Assembly (NCBI RefSeq): GCF_025666195.1
Contig: NZ_CP102592.1
Span: 4,030,001-4,094,000, forward strand
From: Xanthomonas sp. CFBP 8443
GTDB taxonomy: Bacteria; Pseudomonadota; Gammaproteobacteria; Xanthomonadales; Xanthomonadaceae
Direction: 5' to 3'
DNA length: 64,000 nt
This document shows, in pieces, positions 26,583 through 35,311 of this stretch; the stretch's first letter is position 1; the number at the start of each line of letters is the position of its first letter. The notes beneath the pieces were generated by a model. The model saw only the letters and a list, made by a program, of their open reading frames with translations. It was not told the DNA's origin and made no database searches. The position numbers and the translations under genes were made by a program.

Positions 26583-28802
26583 ATGTCGATCGAGCACGTC
26601 GCTGCGGGAATCACGGGTCATGCCGGCATCGACTGGCGTTGGGGCTGGGCCGCCGCGGCGGCGATCCTGGCCGTGGCCACGGGAGTGGCGGTGCTGCAGG
26701 CCTTGCACTGGCGGCGGCGCATGCAGCAGCAACTGCAGCGCCAGCAGCAGTTGCAGCAGCGCGACCACCACCTGAAACTGGCGCTGTGGGCCTCCGGCGA
26801 GCACTTCTGGGACTACGACCTGCAGCAGCGCAAGCTGCGCCGGATGCGCGCCGACGAAGCGGCGCCGCACGCGCAGGAGATCACCATGGTGATCCGCGAG
26901 GACGACCCGCTGCGCATCCATCCCGACGACGTGCCGCAGGCCGAACGCGCGCTGCGCGAGCACCTGCAGGGGCTGACCCCGGTCTACGTGGCCGAGTACC
27001 GGGTGGACCTGGCCGGCGATGGCGTATGGCTGTGGGCGCGGGTGCGTGGCCGCGTGGTCGACTACGGCGCCGACGGCAAGCCGCGCCGGCTCGCCGGCAC
27101 CGCGCGCGACATCACCTCGCACCGCCAGGCCGACCTGGAGCGGCGCATCGCCAGCGAAGTGCTGCGCAGCATGAGCGAAGCGGTCGCGGTGCTGGACGAG
27201 GAATCGCGCTTCATTTCGGTCAATCCGGCCTTCACCCGCATCACCGGCTACAGCGAGCGCGAAGTGCTGGGCCAGCCGATGGCGCTGCTCGACCACGCAC
27301 CGGACGTGCCGGTCCCGGCCGCGTTCGAGCATGGCCGGCAGTGGCGCGGCGAAGCCTGGAAGCGGCGCAAGGACGGCCAGGAGATCCTCTGCCACGTGCG
27401 CCGCAACACCGTCGTCGACGCCGATGGCCGACACAGCTTCTACGTGGTGGTGCTGGAAGACATCACCGACCAGAAGCGCGCCGAGCAGGAACTGCGCTAC
27501 CTGGCCAACTACGACACGCTGACCAGCCTGCCCAACCGCGCCTTGCTGTCCGAGCGGCTGGCGCGCGCGATCGTGCGGGCGCGGCGCCAGGGCAGTTCGG
27601 TGGCGGTGCTGTTCCTGGACCTGGACCGGTTCAAGGACATCAACGATTCGCTAGGCCATGCCATCGGCGACCGGGTGCTGCGTGCGGTCGCCGAACGCCT
27701 GCAGCAGGCGGTGGGCCCGCAGCACACGGTCGCGCGCCTGGCCGGCGACGAATTCACCGTGGTGGTGGAGGACGTCGCCGACCAGGCCCAGGCCGAGGCC
27801 GTCGCCGCGCGCGTGCTGACCGCGTTCGATCCGCCGCTGCAGTTGGACGACCGCCGCGAAGTGGCGATCTCCTCCTCGATCGGCATCTCGCTGTTCCCGC
27901 AGCACGCGCTGTTGCCCAGCGAACTGCTCAAGCACGCCGACACCGCGATGTACCAGGCCAAGGCCGCCGGCCGCCGCAACATCCAGGTGTACTCGGCGCG
28001 CATGGACGAGGCCACCCGCCACCGCGCCACGCTGGCCAGCACCCTGCGCAAGATCCCGCTCGACCAGGAACTGAAGCTGGTCTACCAGCCGCGCTATTCG
28101 CTGCGCGAGCAGCGCGTGGTCGGCGTGGAAGCGCTGCTGCGCTGGCACAGCGCCGATTTCGGCACGGTCTCGCCGAGCCAGTTCATTCCCCTGGCCGAGG
28201 AGACCGGGCTGATCCTGGAGATCGGAGAGTGGGTGCTGCGCCAGGCCTGCACTACCCTGCGCGGCTGGCGCGAGCTGGGCCTGACCGAGTTGTGCATGTC
28301 GGTCAACGTCTCGGCGATCCAGCTCGAGCGCGGCGACCTGCCGGCGCTGATGGCGCGAATCCTGGCCGAGACCGGGGTGCCGGCGAACAGGGTCGAACTG
28401 GAACTCACCGAAAGCGTGGTGATGTCGCAGGTCGGCAAGAACGCGGCCACCCTGCACGCCTGCCGCGCGCTGGGCCTGGCCCTGGCGATCGACGACTTCG
28501 GCACCGGCTATTCCTCGCTGGCCTACCTGAAGCGGCTGCCGATCAACACCCTGAAGATCGACCAGGAATTCATCGGCGACCTGACCCGCGACCCGGACGA
28601 CGAGGCGATCACCAGCACCATCATCGCCATGGGCCACTCGCTGGCGCTGAAAGTGGTGGCCGAAGGCGTCGAGCTGCCCGGCCAGCTGGCGTTCCTGCGC
28701 GAGCACGGCTGCGACGAGATCCAGGGCCACCTGGTGGCGCCGGCGCTGGAGCCGGAGGTCTGCCTGCAGTTGCTGAGGCAGCCGTTGCTGCTGCCCGCCT
28801 GA
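26583..28802 (+). CDS. Membrane PAS-GGDEF-EAL protein (c-di-GMP turnover)
   Basis: A 739-residue membrane sensor. One N-terminal helix (WGWAAAAAILAVATGVAVLQAL, about 18-40) is followed by a Gln-rich coiled coil and a PAS-like domain (about 60-175). A PAS domain with PAC follows (about 180-300: VLDEESRFISVNPAFTRITGYSEREVLG), then GGDEF (about 305-465) and EAL (about 480-735). The GGDEF signature is AGDEF (LARLAGDEFTVVVED), so cyclase activity is uncertain. EAL looks active: VGVEALLRW, SVNVSAIQLE, ELTESVVM, IDDFGTGYSSLAYLKRLPINTLKID. It is likely a phosphodiesterase or a bifunctional enzyme. The start MSIEHV is preferred over 26520. Confidence 0.92.
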   Translation: MSIEHVAAGITGHAGIDWRWGWAAAAAILAVATGVAVLQALHWRRRMQQQLQRQQQLQQRDHHLKLALWASGEHFWDYDLQQRKLRRMRADEAAPHAQEITMVIREDDPLRIHPDDVPQAERALREHLQGLTPVYVAEYRVDLAGDGVWLWARVRGRVVDYGADGKPRRLAGTARDITSHRQADLERRIASEVLRSMSEAVAVLDEESRFISVNPAFTRITGYSEREVLGQPMALLDHAPDVPVPAAFEHGRQWRGEAWKRRKDGQEILCHVRRNTVVDADGRHSFYVVVLEDITDQKRAEQELRYLANYDTLTSLPNRALLSERLARAIVRARRQGSSVAVLFLDLDRFKDINDSLGHAIGDRVLRAVAERLQQAVGPQHTVARLAGDEFTVVVEDVADQAQAEAVAARVLTAFDPPLQLDDRREVAISSSIGISLFPQHALLPSELLKHADTAMYQAKAAGRRNIQVYSARMDEATRHRATLASTLRKIPLDQELKLVYQPRYSLREQRVVGVEALLRWHSADFGTVSPSQFIPLAEETGLILEIGEWVLRQACTTLRGWRELGLTELCMSVNVSAIQLERGDLPALMARILAETGVPANRVELELTESVVMSQVGKNAATLHACRALGLALAIDDFGTGYSSLAYLKRLPINTLKIDQEFIGDLTRDPDDEAITSTIIAMGHSLALKVVAEGVELPGQLAFLREHGCDEIQGHLVAPALEPEVCLQLLRQPLLLPA

Positions 28803-28869
28803 GCGGCGGCCGTCGCGGCGCCGCGCGGCGTCTTGACCGCCGCTCGGGCGCATGCCTATCGTGGGCGCC

Positions 28870-29091
28870 ATGGACACCCCCGACACCCTCGCCCAGCTAC
28901 GCACCCTCGCCACACGCGTGGAAACGCTGGTCGAGCGCTGCCAGCGCCTGGCCGACGAGAACCGCAGCCTGCGCCAGCAGCAGGAGCAGCTGATCAGCGA
29001 GCGCTCGCAGCTGCTGACCAAGAACGAGCAGGCGCGCTCGCGGGTCGAGGCGATGATCACCCGGCTCAAGTCGTTGGAGCAGCACACGTGA
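28870..29091 (+). CDS. Small coiled-coil, ZapB-like protein (TIGR02449 type)
   Basis: A 73-residue protein that is almost entirely a coiled coil: LRTLATRVETLVERCQRLADENRSLRQQQEQL...RSRVEAMITRLKSLE. Such proteins are found immediately before zapA in many gammaproteobacteria and are thought to act with the divisome. Its stop overlaps the zapA GTG start (GTGA). Confidence 0.85.
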   Translation: MDTPDTLAQLRTLATRVETLVERCQRLADENRSLRQQQEQLISERSQLLTKNEQARSRVEAMITRLKSLEQHT

Positions 29092-29381
29092 GCGAACCGG
29101 TCAGCGTCCGCATCCTCGATCGCGAATACACCGTCGGCGTCGAGGCCGAGGAGCGCGACAGCCTGCTCGCCGCCGCGCGCCTGCTCGACGCGAAAATGCG
29201 CGAAGTGCGCGGCAGCAACCGCATGGCGGCGGTGGACCGGGTCGCGGTGCTGGCCGCGCTAAACCTGGCGCACGAACTGCAACAGCTGCGCGACGAGCAG
29301 ACGCGGCGCGATCATGAGATGACGCGCACGCTGGCCGATCTCAATCGCCGCCTGGACGGCGTGGTCGATACGGCGCGCTGA
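29088..29381 (+). CDS. zapA: Cell division protein ZapA
   Basis: A 97-residue FtsZ-binding protein that bundles Z-ring filaments. It begins SEPVSVRILDREYTVGVEAEERDSLLAAARLLDAKMREVRG, then VDRVAVLAALNLAHELQQL and a C-terminal coiled coil. It uses a GTG start at 29088 overlapping the preceding stop. It stands just upstream of the 6S RNA gene, the conserved zapA-ssrS-fau neighbourhood. Confidence 0.94.
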   Translation: MSEPVSVRILDREYTVGVEAEERDSLLAAARLLDAKMREVRGSNRMAAVDRVAVLAALNLAHELQQLRDEQTRRDHEMTRTLADLNRRLDGVVDTAR

Positions 29382-29480
29382 TCCGCGCATCGCATTTCGA
29401 TCATCAACGTGAATTGCGCCGTACCGCGCGACCGACGAACGGACTAGCCAAGCGCGGCGACGGCGCTATACTTCGTTTGC

Positions 29481-29662
29481 GTTCTCTGCTGTGAACGACA
29501 GCGTGTGCAAACATTCGCCTTGTCCCTTAATTACGACCACGGGATGGCGACGGAATCGGGTGTGCAGGTCCGCCTCGTAGCGGGAAGCCCGATGGTTCCC
29601 CAGCTATCCCACTTGAACCCCGGGTTCAAGGTCGTTTCGCACGCATCGTCATGGCGGAGAAT
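29481..29662 (+). ncRNA. ssrS: 6S RNA
   Basis: 6S RNA mimics an open promoter and sequesters sigma70 RNA polymerase in stationary phase. The ends pair perfectly: TTCTCTGC (29482-29489) with GCGGAGAA (29654-29661). The conserved 3'-side hairpin CTTGAACCCCGGGTTCAAGG is at about 29613-29632, nearly the same as in E. coli 6S. The approximately 182 nt length is right. A -10 TATACT at 29467-29472 places the start near 29480. The gene lies downstream of zapA as in other gammaproteobacteria and ends at a strong terminator. Confidence 0.92.
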
Positions 29663-29672
29663 GCAATATCCC

Positions 29673-29704
29673 GGAAACGGCGCCGCAAGGCGCCGTTTCC
29701 TTTT
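29673..29704 (+). terminator. Rho-independent terminator of 6S RNA
   Basis: GGAAACGGCGCC and GGCGCCGTTTCC form a perfect 12-bp stem with a GCAA loop followed by TTTT. It lies 11 nt after the 6S 3' end; the transcript may be trimmed back from here. Confidence 0.93.
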
Positions 29705-29833
29705 GTGTGTCCGCGTGTTGTGTCCGCGTGCCGTGCGCATGCGCGTGGGTTCCGTCCATGCCGCACGCCGCCACGCCCCGACCAGCCGCCGCGCAAGCCT
29801 GGGATACTGTCGCCCCCACCCAGGAGACGCCGC

Positions 29834-30613
29834 ATGCCCTCGCTCGCCCAGCTCGTCGACCGCTTCGACCCGCCCGCCGGGTTCGACGTCCCCGCCAGCT
29901 GGCGACAGGGACGTACCGCCTTCGGCGGCCTGTCCGCGGCGTTGGCGCTGCAGACCGCGTTGCGCACCGCGCCGTCCGCGCTGCCGCCGCTGAAGTCGGC
30001 GCACATCTGGTTCGTCGGCCCGACCGACGACGCCCTGCGCTTCGATGCGCGCCTGCTGCGCCAGGGCAAGTCCGCCACCTCGATCGCGGTCGACTGCCTA
30101 GCCGGCGAGCAGGTCGCGTTGCGCGCGGCGCTGCTGTTCGCGCAGCCGCGGCCCAGCGGCATCGCCCACGACTTCATGCCGGTGGCGCCGGCGGTGTGCG
30201 CACCCGACGCCGCCGCGCCGATCGCCGACAGCGCCGCCACCCCGGCGTTCGTCGCCAATTTCGAGATGCGCCTGGCCGGCGGCGCGCTGCCGGTGTCCGG
30301 CGCCGCCACTCCGGAACTGCTGGTGTGGGCGCGCCATCGCGACAGCGGCGGAGTGGACCCGGGCGTGGCCCTGGTCGCGCTCGGCGACTGCCTGCCGCCG
30401 GCGGCGATGGCCTGCTTCACCGAACCGGCACCGGTCAGTTCGATGGCCTGGACATTGGATTTCCCGCAGCCGGCAACCGCCGGCGACTGGTTCCTGCTGC
30501 GTTCGGCCAGCCGGCACGCCGCCGACGGCTACTCGCTGCAGGACATGCAGATCTGGGACCGGGCCGGGCGGCTGGTGCTGTCGGGCCGGCAGACGGTGGC
30601 GATCTACGCCTGA
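29834..30613 (+). CDS. Acyl-CoA thioesterase family protein (hot-dog fold)
   Basis: A 259-residue TesB-like/4HBT_3 thioesterase-family protein. It starts MPSLAQLVDRFDPPAGFDVPASW, then RQGRTAFGGLSAALALQTALRT (the hot-dog helix), LKSAHIWFVGPTD, and in the second half SMAWTLDFPQP and WFLLRSASRHAADGYSLQDMQIWDRAGRLVLSGRQTVAIY, typical of double hot-dog acyl-CoA thioesterases. AGGAGA at 29822-29827 is a good ribosome-binding site. The substrate is unknown. It sits between 6S RNA and fau. Confidence 0.85.
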   Translation: MPSLAQLVDRFDPPAGFDVPASWRQGRTAFGGLSAALALQTALRTAPSALPPLKSAHIWFVGPTDDALRFDARLLRQGKSATSIAVDCLAGEQVALRAALLFAQPRPSGIAHDFMPVAPAVCAPDAAAPIADSAATPAFVANFEMRLAGGALPVSGAATPELLVWARHRDSGGVDPGVALVALGDCLPPAAMACFTEPAPVSSMAWTLDFPQPATAGDWFLLRSASRHAADGYSLQDMQIWDRAGRLVLSGRQTVAIYA

Positions 30614-30691
30614 CGCGCTTGCAGACGATGCCCCAGTAGCCAGTGCGCACCTGGGCACCGACAATGGCGCCCTCTCCTGCCGCGCTGCCCG

Positions 30692-31281
30692 ATGACTTCC
30701 GACGACCGCGACCTCCTGCGCCAGCACTTGCGCGCGCGCCGCCGCGCGCTCCCCGCCGCCGCGCGCCTGGCCGCCGCCGACGCGCTGGCGCAGCGCCTGC
30801 TGGACTTGCCGTTCGCGCCGCAGCACGGCCACGTCGCCGGCTATTGGGCGCTGGACGGGGAGATCGCGCTGCACCGCTGGCAGCTGAGCCTGCCGCCTAC
30901 GGTGCAGTACTGCCTGCCGGTGCTCAGCGGCAAGACCCTGCGCTTCGCGCCGTGGCGCCCGGGGCAGCCGCTGACCGCCAACCGCTACGGCATCCCCGAA
31001 CCCGACGTCGCCGCCGAGGCGACCCTGGCGCCGGAGCAGATGGCGCTGGTGGTGGCGCCGCTGGTCGGCTTCGACGCCGGCGGCGGACGCCTGGGCATGG
31101 GAGGCGGCTGGTATGATCGCAGCTTCGCATTTCGCCAGCGGCACGCGCCTCCGCCCTGGCTGGTCGGCGCCGCCTTCGCCGTGCAGCAGGTCGCCGCGCT
31201 GCCCGTCGCCGCCTGGGACGTGGCGCTGGATGCGGTCTGCACCGACTCCCTCACCCTCCTGACCGCGACCGATTTCCCCGC

Positions 31282-31285
<4 letters not shown>
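30692..31285 (+). CDS. fau: 5-formyltetrahydrofolate cyclo-ligase
   Basis: A 197-residue enzyme (YgfA/Fau) that converts 5-formyl-THF to 5,10-methenyl-THF with ATP. It has DDRDLLRQHLRARRRALP at the N-terminus, YWALDGEIALHRW, YGIPEPD, and the signature VVAPLVGFDAGGGRLGMGGGWYDRSFAF. It follows zapA and 6S RNA as in many gammaproteobacteria. Its stop overlaps the next start (ATGA at 31282). Confidence 0.95.
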
Positions 31286-31752
<467 letters not shown>

Positions 31753-31754
31753 CC

Positions 31755-31838
31755 GGGATTGGGGATTGGGCATTGGGGATTCGTCTCCTGCCCTGCCCGC
31801 CGGCCGCTTTTTCACGAATCCCGAATCCCCAATCCCGA
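31755..31838. repeat. GGGGATT heptamer repeat, inverted pair
   Basis: A run of GGGATTG/GGGGATT units (31755-31783) faces an inverted run of AATCCC units (31815-31838) across a loop of about 30 nt, directly before rpiA. The RNA could form a long hairpin. It is one of several family members in the window. Confidence 0.8.
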
Positions 31839-31845
31839 GCCTCCA

Positions 31846-32493
31846 ATGTCCGAAAGCAAACGCCTTGCCGCCGAGAAAGCCGTCGAATACGTCGAGGACG
31901 GCATGATCGTCGGCGTCGGCACCGGCTCCACCGTGGCCTACTTCATCGACGCGCTCGGCCGCATCGGCCACCGCATCAAGGGCGCGGTCTCCAGCTCCGA
32001 GCAGAGCACCGCGCGCCTGCGCCAGCACGGCATCGAGGTGCTGGAGCTGAACCACACCGGCAACCTGTCGCTGTACGTGGACGGCGCCGACGAGTGCGAC
32101 CCGAACCGCTGTCTGATCAAGGGCGGCGGCGCCGCGCTGACCCGCGAGAAGATCATCGCCGAGGCCAGCGAGCGCTTCGTCTGCATCATCGACCCGAGCA
32201 AGCAGGTCCAGACGCTGGGCGCGTTCCCGCTGCCGATCGAAGTGATCCCGATGGCCCGCAGCCTGGTCGCCCGCGAGATCCTGGCGCGCACCGGCGGCCA
32301 GCCGGTGTGGCGCGACGGCGTGGTCACCGACAACGGCAACGTGGTGCTCGACGTGCACCACCTGCAGATCACCGACCCGGTGGCGCTGGAGCGCGAACTG
32401 AACCAGATCCCCGGCGTGGTCTGCGTCGGCCTGTTCGCGCGCCGCCCGGCCGACGTGGTGATCGTCGGCGGCGAACCGCCGCGCGTCCTGTAG
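31846..32493 (+). CDS. rpiA: Ribose-5-phosphate isomerase A
   Basis: A 215-residue isomerase of the non-oxidative pentose phosphate pathway. It shows [17 protein letters not shown] (the phosphate-binding GTGST), [45 protein letters not shown] with the catalytic Asp and Lys region, and [17 protein letters not shown] 31846 is chosen because residues before it come from the adjoining repeat. Confidence 0.97.
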   Translation: MSESKRLAAEKAVEYVEDGMIVGVGTGSTVAYFIDALGRIGHRIKGAVSSSEQSTARLRQHGIEVLELNHTGNLSLYVDGADECDPNRCLIKGGGAALTREKIIAEASERFVCIIDPSKQVQTLGAFPLPIEVIPMARSLVAREILARTGGQPVWRDGVVTDNGNVVLDVHHLQITDPVALERELNQIPGVVCVGLFARRPADVVIVGGEPPRVL

Positions 32494-32502
32494 GACGCGC
32501 GC

Positions 32503-32601
32503 GGGATTGGGGATTCGGGATTGGGGATTCGTAAAGGCCAGGATCTCTTCCCGACCTCCGGATCCGCTGTTGCGAATCCCCAATCCCGAATCCCCAATCC
32601 C
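32503..32601. repeat. GGGGATT heptamer repeat, perfect 29-bp inverted pair
   Basis: The arm 32503-32531 and the arm 32573-32601 are exact reverse complements built from alternating GGGATTG and GGGATTC units. About 41 nt separate them. It lies immediately after rpiA and could end transcription. Confidence 0.88.
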
Positions 32602-32666
32602 GGCTCTCTTGACTCGCCACGCACCATGCAACAAGGTGCGCGCTGATCCCACTTCCCGGCACCGCC

Positions 32667-33116
32667 ATGTCCCTGTTCCGCGCCCTGTCCGTCCTCGCCC
32701 TGCTGACCCTCAGCGGCTGCGCCAGCGCCGGCGGCACCTGGGTGGAACTGGCCGGGCATCGCTACCAGGTCGAGCTGGCCCAGGACGACGCGACCCGCGC
32801 GCGCGGGCTGATGTTCCGCGAGCAGATGGACGCCGACCACGGCATGCTGTTCATCCACGACCGCGAGGAGCCGCAGGCGTACTGGATGAAGAACACCAAG
32901 ATCGCGCTGGACATCCTGTACTTCGACAACCAGCGCAAGCTGGTGGCGCAGCAGCGCGACGTGCCGCCGTGCTCGGCCGGCAACGCCTGCCCGCCCTATC
33001 CGAGCAATGCGCCGGCGCGCTACGTGCTGGAACTCAACGCCGGCCAGGCCGCGCAGATCAAGCTGCAGAACGGCGCCGAACTGAGCTTCGGCCCCGGCAT
33101 CCCCAAGGCGCGCTGA
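32667..33116 (+). CDS. DUF192 family lipoprotein
   Basis: A 149-residue DUF192 protein, function unknown. A lipoprotein signal is present: MSLFRALSVLALLTLSGCAS, with lipobox LSGC at about 16-19. The domain follows: YQVELAQDDATRARGLMFREQMDADHGMLFIHDREEPQAYWMKNTKIALDILYFD, the usual RxxGLM...MLF...FWMKNT pattern, and ARYVLELNAGQA near the end. It should be anchored to a membrane facing the periplasm. Confidence 0.92.
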   Translation: MSLFRALSVLALLTLSGCASAGGTWVELAGHRYQVELAQDDATRARGLMFREQMDADHGMLFIHDREEPQAYWMKNTKIALDILYFDNQRKLVAQQRDVPPCSAGNACPPYPSNAPARYVLELNAGQAAQIKLQNGAELSFGPGIPKAR

Positions 33117-33223
33117 ACCGCGCCGGCGTGGGGAAAAGCGCCACCGTCGTGGCGCTGAACCCGACATCGCTGTCGGGAACTTCCGGACTTGATCGCGCCG
33201 CACTTTGCGGCCAGTCTTGGTCC

Positions 33224-34069
33224 ATGGTGGACCGACTGACATTGCCGAGCTGGAATACCCTGGCCGCGCTGGACGACGACGCGCTGCCACTGATGGCCAC
33301 CGCGCTGCTGATCGCCCGCGACGAGTATCCGGAGCTGGATGCCGAGCACTACGACACGCTGGCGCAGAACCACGCCGAGCACCTGCGCCACGAGGTGGCG
33401 ATGATCGAACCGTGGCCGCTGAAGATGGCCGCGATCAATCGCCACCTGTTCGAAGAACTCGGCTACAGCGGCAACCACGACGAGTACTACGACCCGCGCA
33501 ACAGCTACATGAACCAGGTGTTCGAGCGCCGCCTGGGCAATCCGATCTCGCTGGCGCTGGTGCAGATGGAAGTGGCGCGGCGGCTGGACATCCCGCTCGA
33601 CGGCGTGTCCTTCCCCGGGCACTTCCTGGTGCGCCTGCCGGTGGACGACGGACTGCTGGTGATGGATCCGTTCAACGGCGGCCGCCCGCTGGCGGTGGAG
33701 GAACTGCGCGAACGCGCCCGTCCGCACCTGGGCGGCGAGACCCCGGACGACCGCGCGCTGCTGCAGATCCTCGACCCGGCACCGCACCGCGCGATCCTGA
33801 CCCGGGTGCTGCGCAACCTGCACGGCGTCTACGCCGAACGCGACGAATGGGACCGCGCCGCGCGCAGCGCCGACCGCGTGCTCAAGCTGATGCCCGACCA
33901 GCCCGAAGCCCTGCGCGACCGCGGCCTGGCCTACCTGCAGATGGACTACGTCCCCGGCGCGCGCCGCGACCTGGGCCGCTACCTGCAACTGAACCCGGAA
34001 GCCAACGACGCGCTGCCGATCCGCGAACGCCTGGTGGAACTGAGCGCGCGGGCGCAGCGGATGCATTGA
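33224..34069 (+). CDS. SirB1 family protein (transglutaminase-like + TPR)
   Basis: A 281-residue SirB1-type protein. The N-terminal transglutaminase-like half contains HLFEELGYSGNHDEYYDPRNSYMNQVFERRLGNPISLALVQMEVARRLDIPLDGVSFPGHFLVRL. The C-terminal half is TPR-like: LRNLHGVYAERDEWDRAARSADRVLKLMPDQPEALRDRGLAYLQMDYVPGARRDLGRYLQLNP. The catalytic Cys of true transglutaminases is not evident. ATG 33224 (MVDRLTLPSWNTL) is chosen; longer frames run back through the DUF192 gene. Confidence 0.88.
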   Translation: MVDRLTLPSWNTLAALDDDALPLMATALLIARDEYPELDAEHYDTLAQNHAEHLRHEVAMIEPWPLKMAAINRHLFEELGYSGNHDEYYDPRNSYMNQVFERRLGNPISLALVQMEVARRLDIPLDGVSFPGHFLVRLPVDDGLLVMDPFNGGRPLAVEELRERARPHLGGETPDDRALLQILDPAPHRAILTRVLRNLHGVYAERDEWDRAARSADRVLKLMPDQPEALRDRGLAYLQMDYVPGARRDLGRYLQLNPEANDALPIRERLVELSARAQRMH

Positions 34070-34074
34070 GGGCT

Positions 34075-34277
34075 GGGATTGGGGAGTCGGGATTGGGGAT
34101 TCGCTAAAGCGGCCTCAGCGGTTACCCGGCGATTTGCTTCGCCTGTAGGAGTGGCTTTAGCTCCGGCGCATGCCAATGAATCAGGTCGGAGTTGAACCGC
34201 ATCCCACAGGATGCGGCGAATCTGCAGCCATCGCCGAACCGGCTTTTGCGAATCCCCAATCCCGACTCCCCAATCCC
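34075..34277. repeat. GGGGATT heptamer inverted pair enclosing a REP-like element
   Basis: The arms 34075-34103 and 34249-34277 are reverse complements over 29 bp. Both carry a matching variant (GGGGAGTC / GACTCCCC), so a base change in one arm is mirrored in the other. The 145-nt interior holds a degenerate REP (CTGTAGGAGTGGCTTTAGC, about 34143-34161). It lies between the convergent SirB1 and rubredoxin genes. Confidence 0.85.
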
Positions 34278-34282
34278 GGCCT

Positions 34283-34474
34283 TCACTCCATCTCCACCAT
34301 CTCGAAATCGTCCTTGGTCACGCCGCAATCCGGGCAGGTCCAGGTATCGGGCACGTCTTCCCAGCGGGTGCCGGGGGCGATGCCTTCTTCCGGCAAGCCG
34401 TCGATTTCCTTGTAGAGGAAGCCGCAGACGACGCACATCCAGGCGCGGTAGGTGGTGGCAGTGACGTCGCTCAT
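34283..34474 (-). CDS. Rubredoxin
   Basis: A 63-residue iron protein with two CxxC(G) knuckles, CVVCGFLY and [12 protein letters not shown], plus [25 protein letters not shown] between them, all standard for rubredoxin. It carries single electrons in the cytoplasm. The start [14 protein letters not shown] at 34474 gives normal length; a longer frame to 34561 overlaps thiE. It is divergent from thiE with 74 bp between them. Confidence 0.96.
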   Translation of the reverse strand: MSDVTATTYRAWMCVVCGFLYKEIDGLPEEGIAPGTRWEDVPDTWTCPDCGVTKDDFEMVEME

Positions 34475-34548
34475 CGGATAATCGCGGATCTGCAGGCTGG
34501 GCGGAGCGGCATTGTCCCACCCTCGCCTGCGCACCGGAAGGCTCCTCC

Positions 34549-35181
34549 ATGAATGCATCACCGCCGCCCCGTGGCGTCTACCTGATCACGCCCGACGACG
34601 CCGACGGCGAACGCCTGCTGGCGCGCGTGGCGCCGCTGCTCGGTCACGGCCCGACCTGGCTGCAGTACCGCAACAAGCGCGCCGACGCGGCGCAGCGCCT
34701 GGCCCAGGCGACGGCGCTGCAGGCGTTGTGCGCGCAGGCCGGGGTGCCGCTGATCGTCAACGACGACGTCGACCTGGCGCTGGCGGTGGGCGCGGCCGGC
34801 GTGCATCTGGGCCAGGACGACGGCGATCTGGCCGCTGCGCGCGCGCGGCTGGGCCGCGATGCGCTGATCGGCGCGTCATGCTATGCGGACCTTGCGCTGG
34901 CCCGGGCCGCGGTCGCCGCCGGCGCCAGCTATGTCGCCTTCGGCGCGTTCTTCCCCAGCCTCAGCAAGGCCACCACCGCGCGGGCCACGCCGGCGCTGCT
35001 GACCGCCGCCGCGGACCTGGGCGTGCCGCGCGTGGCCATCGGCGGCTTGACCCCGGACAACTGCGGCCCGGCGATCGCCGCCGGCGCCGACCTGCTCGCG
35101 GTCATCAGCGGCGTCTGTTCGGCGCCCGACCCGCTCGCCGCGCTGCGGGCGTATCGCGCGTGCTTTGCGGACCTGCGCTAG
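34549..35181 (+). CDS. thiE: Thiamine-phosphate synthase
   Basis: A 210-residue enzyme joining HMP-PP and thiazole phosphate to make thiamine phosphate. The TIM-barrel motifs are [20 protein letters not shown] (pyrophosphate-binding), [63 protein letters not shown] and [28 protein letters not shown]. No TPP riboswitch was seen in the short upstream region. Confidence 0.96.
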   Translation: MNASPPPRGVYLITPDDADGERLLARVAPLLGHGPTWLQYRNKRADAAQRLAQATALQALCAQAGVPLIVNDDVDLALAVGAAGVHLGQDDGDLAAARARLGRDALIGASCYADLALARAAVAAGASYVAFGAFFPSLSKATTARATPALLTAAADLGVPRVAIGGLTPDNCGPAIAAGADLLAVISGVCSAPDPLAALRAYRACFADLR

Positions 35182-35311
35182 CCGGTGTCCACGCAGGGCG
35201 GTGCCTGAAGGCGCGGCGACCTCATGCCATCGGTCCGGGCGCATCTGCCACGCACGGTGGGCGCACTTCTCGCGTCGGATCCGCGCCCGCTGCGCCGGCG
35301 GCCCTGCCGGT

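Noticed and set aside
31755..31838. CRISPR-like array from the regularly spaced heptamers
   Set aside because: Units are 7 bp, contiguous and without spacers, and no cas gene is in the window.
34475..34548. TPP riboswitch before thiE
   Set aside because: The gap is 74 bp and no CUGAGA or thi-box core was found.
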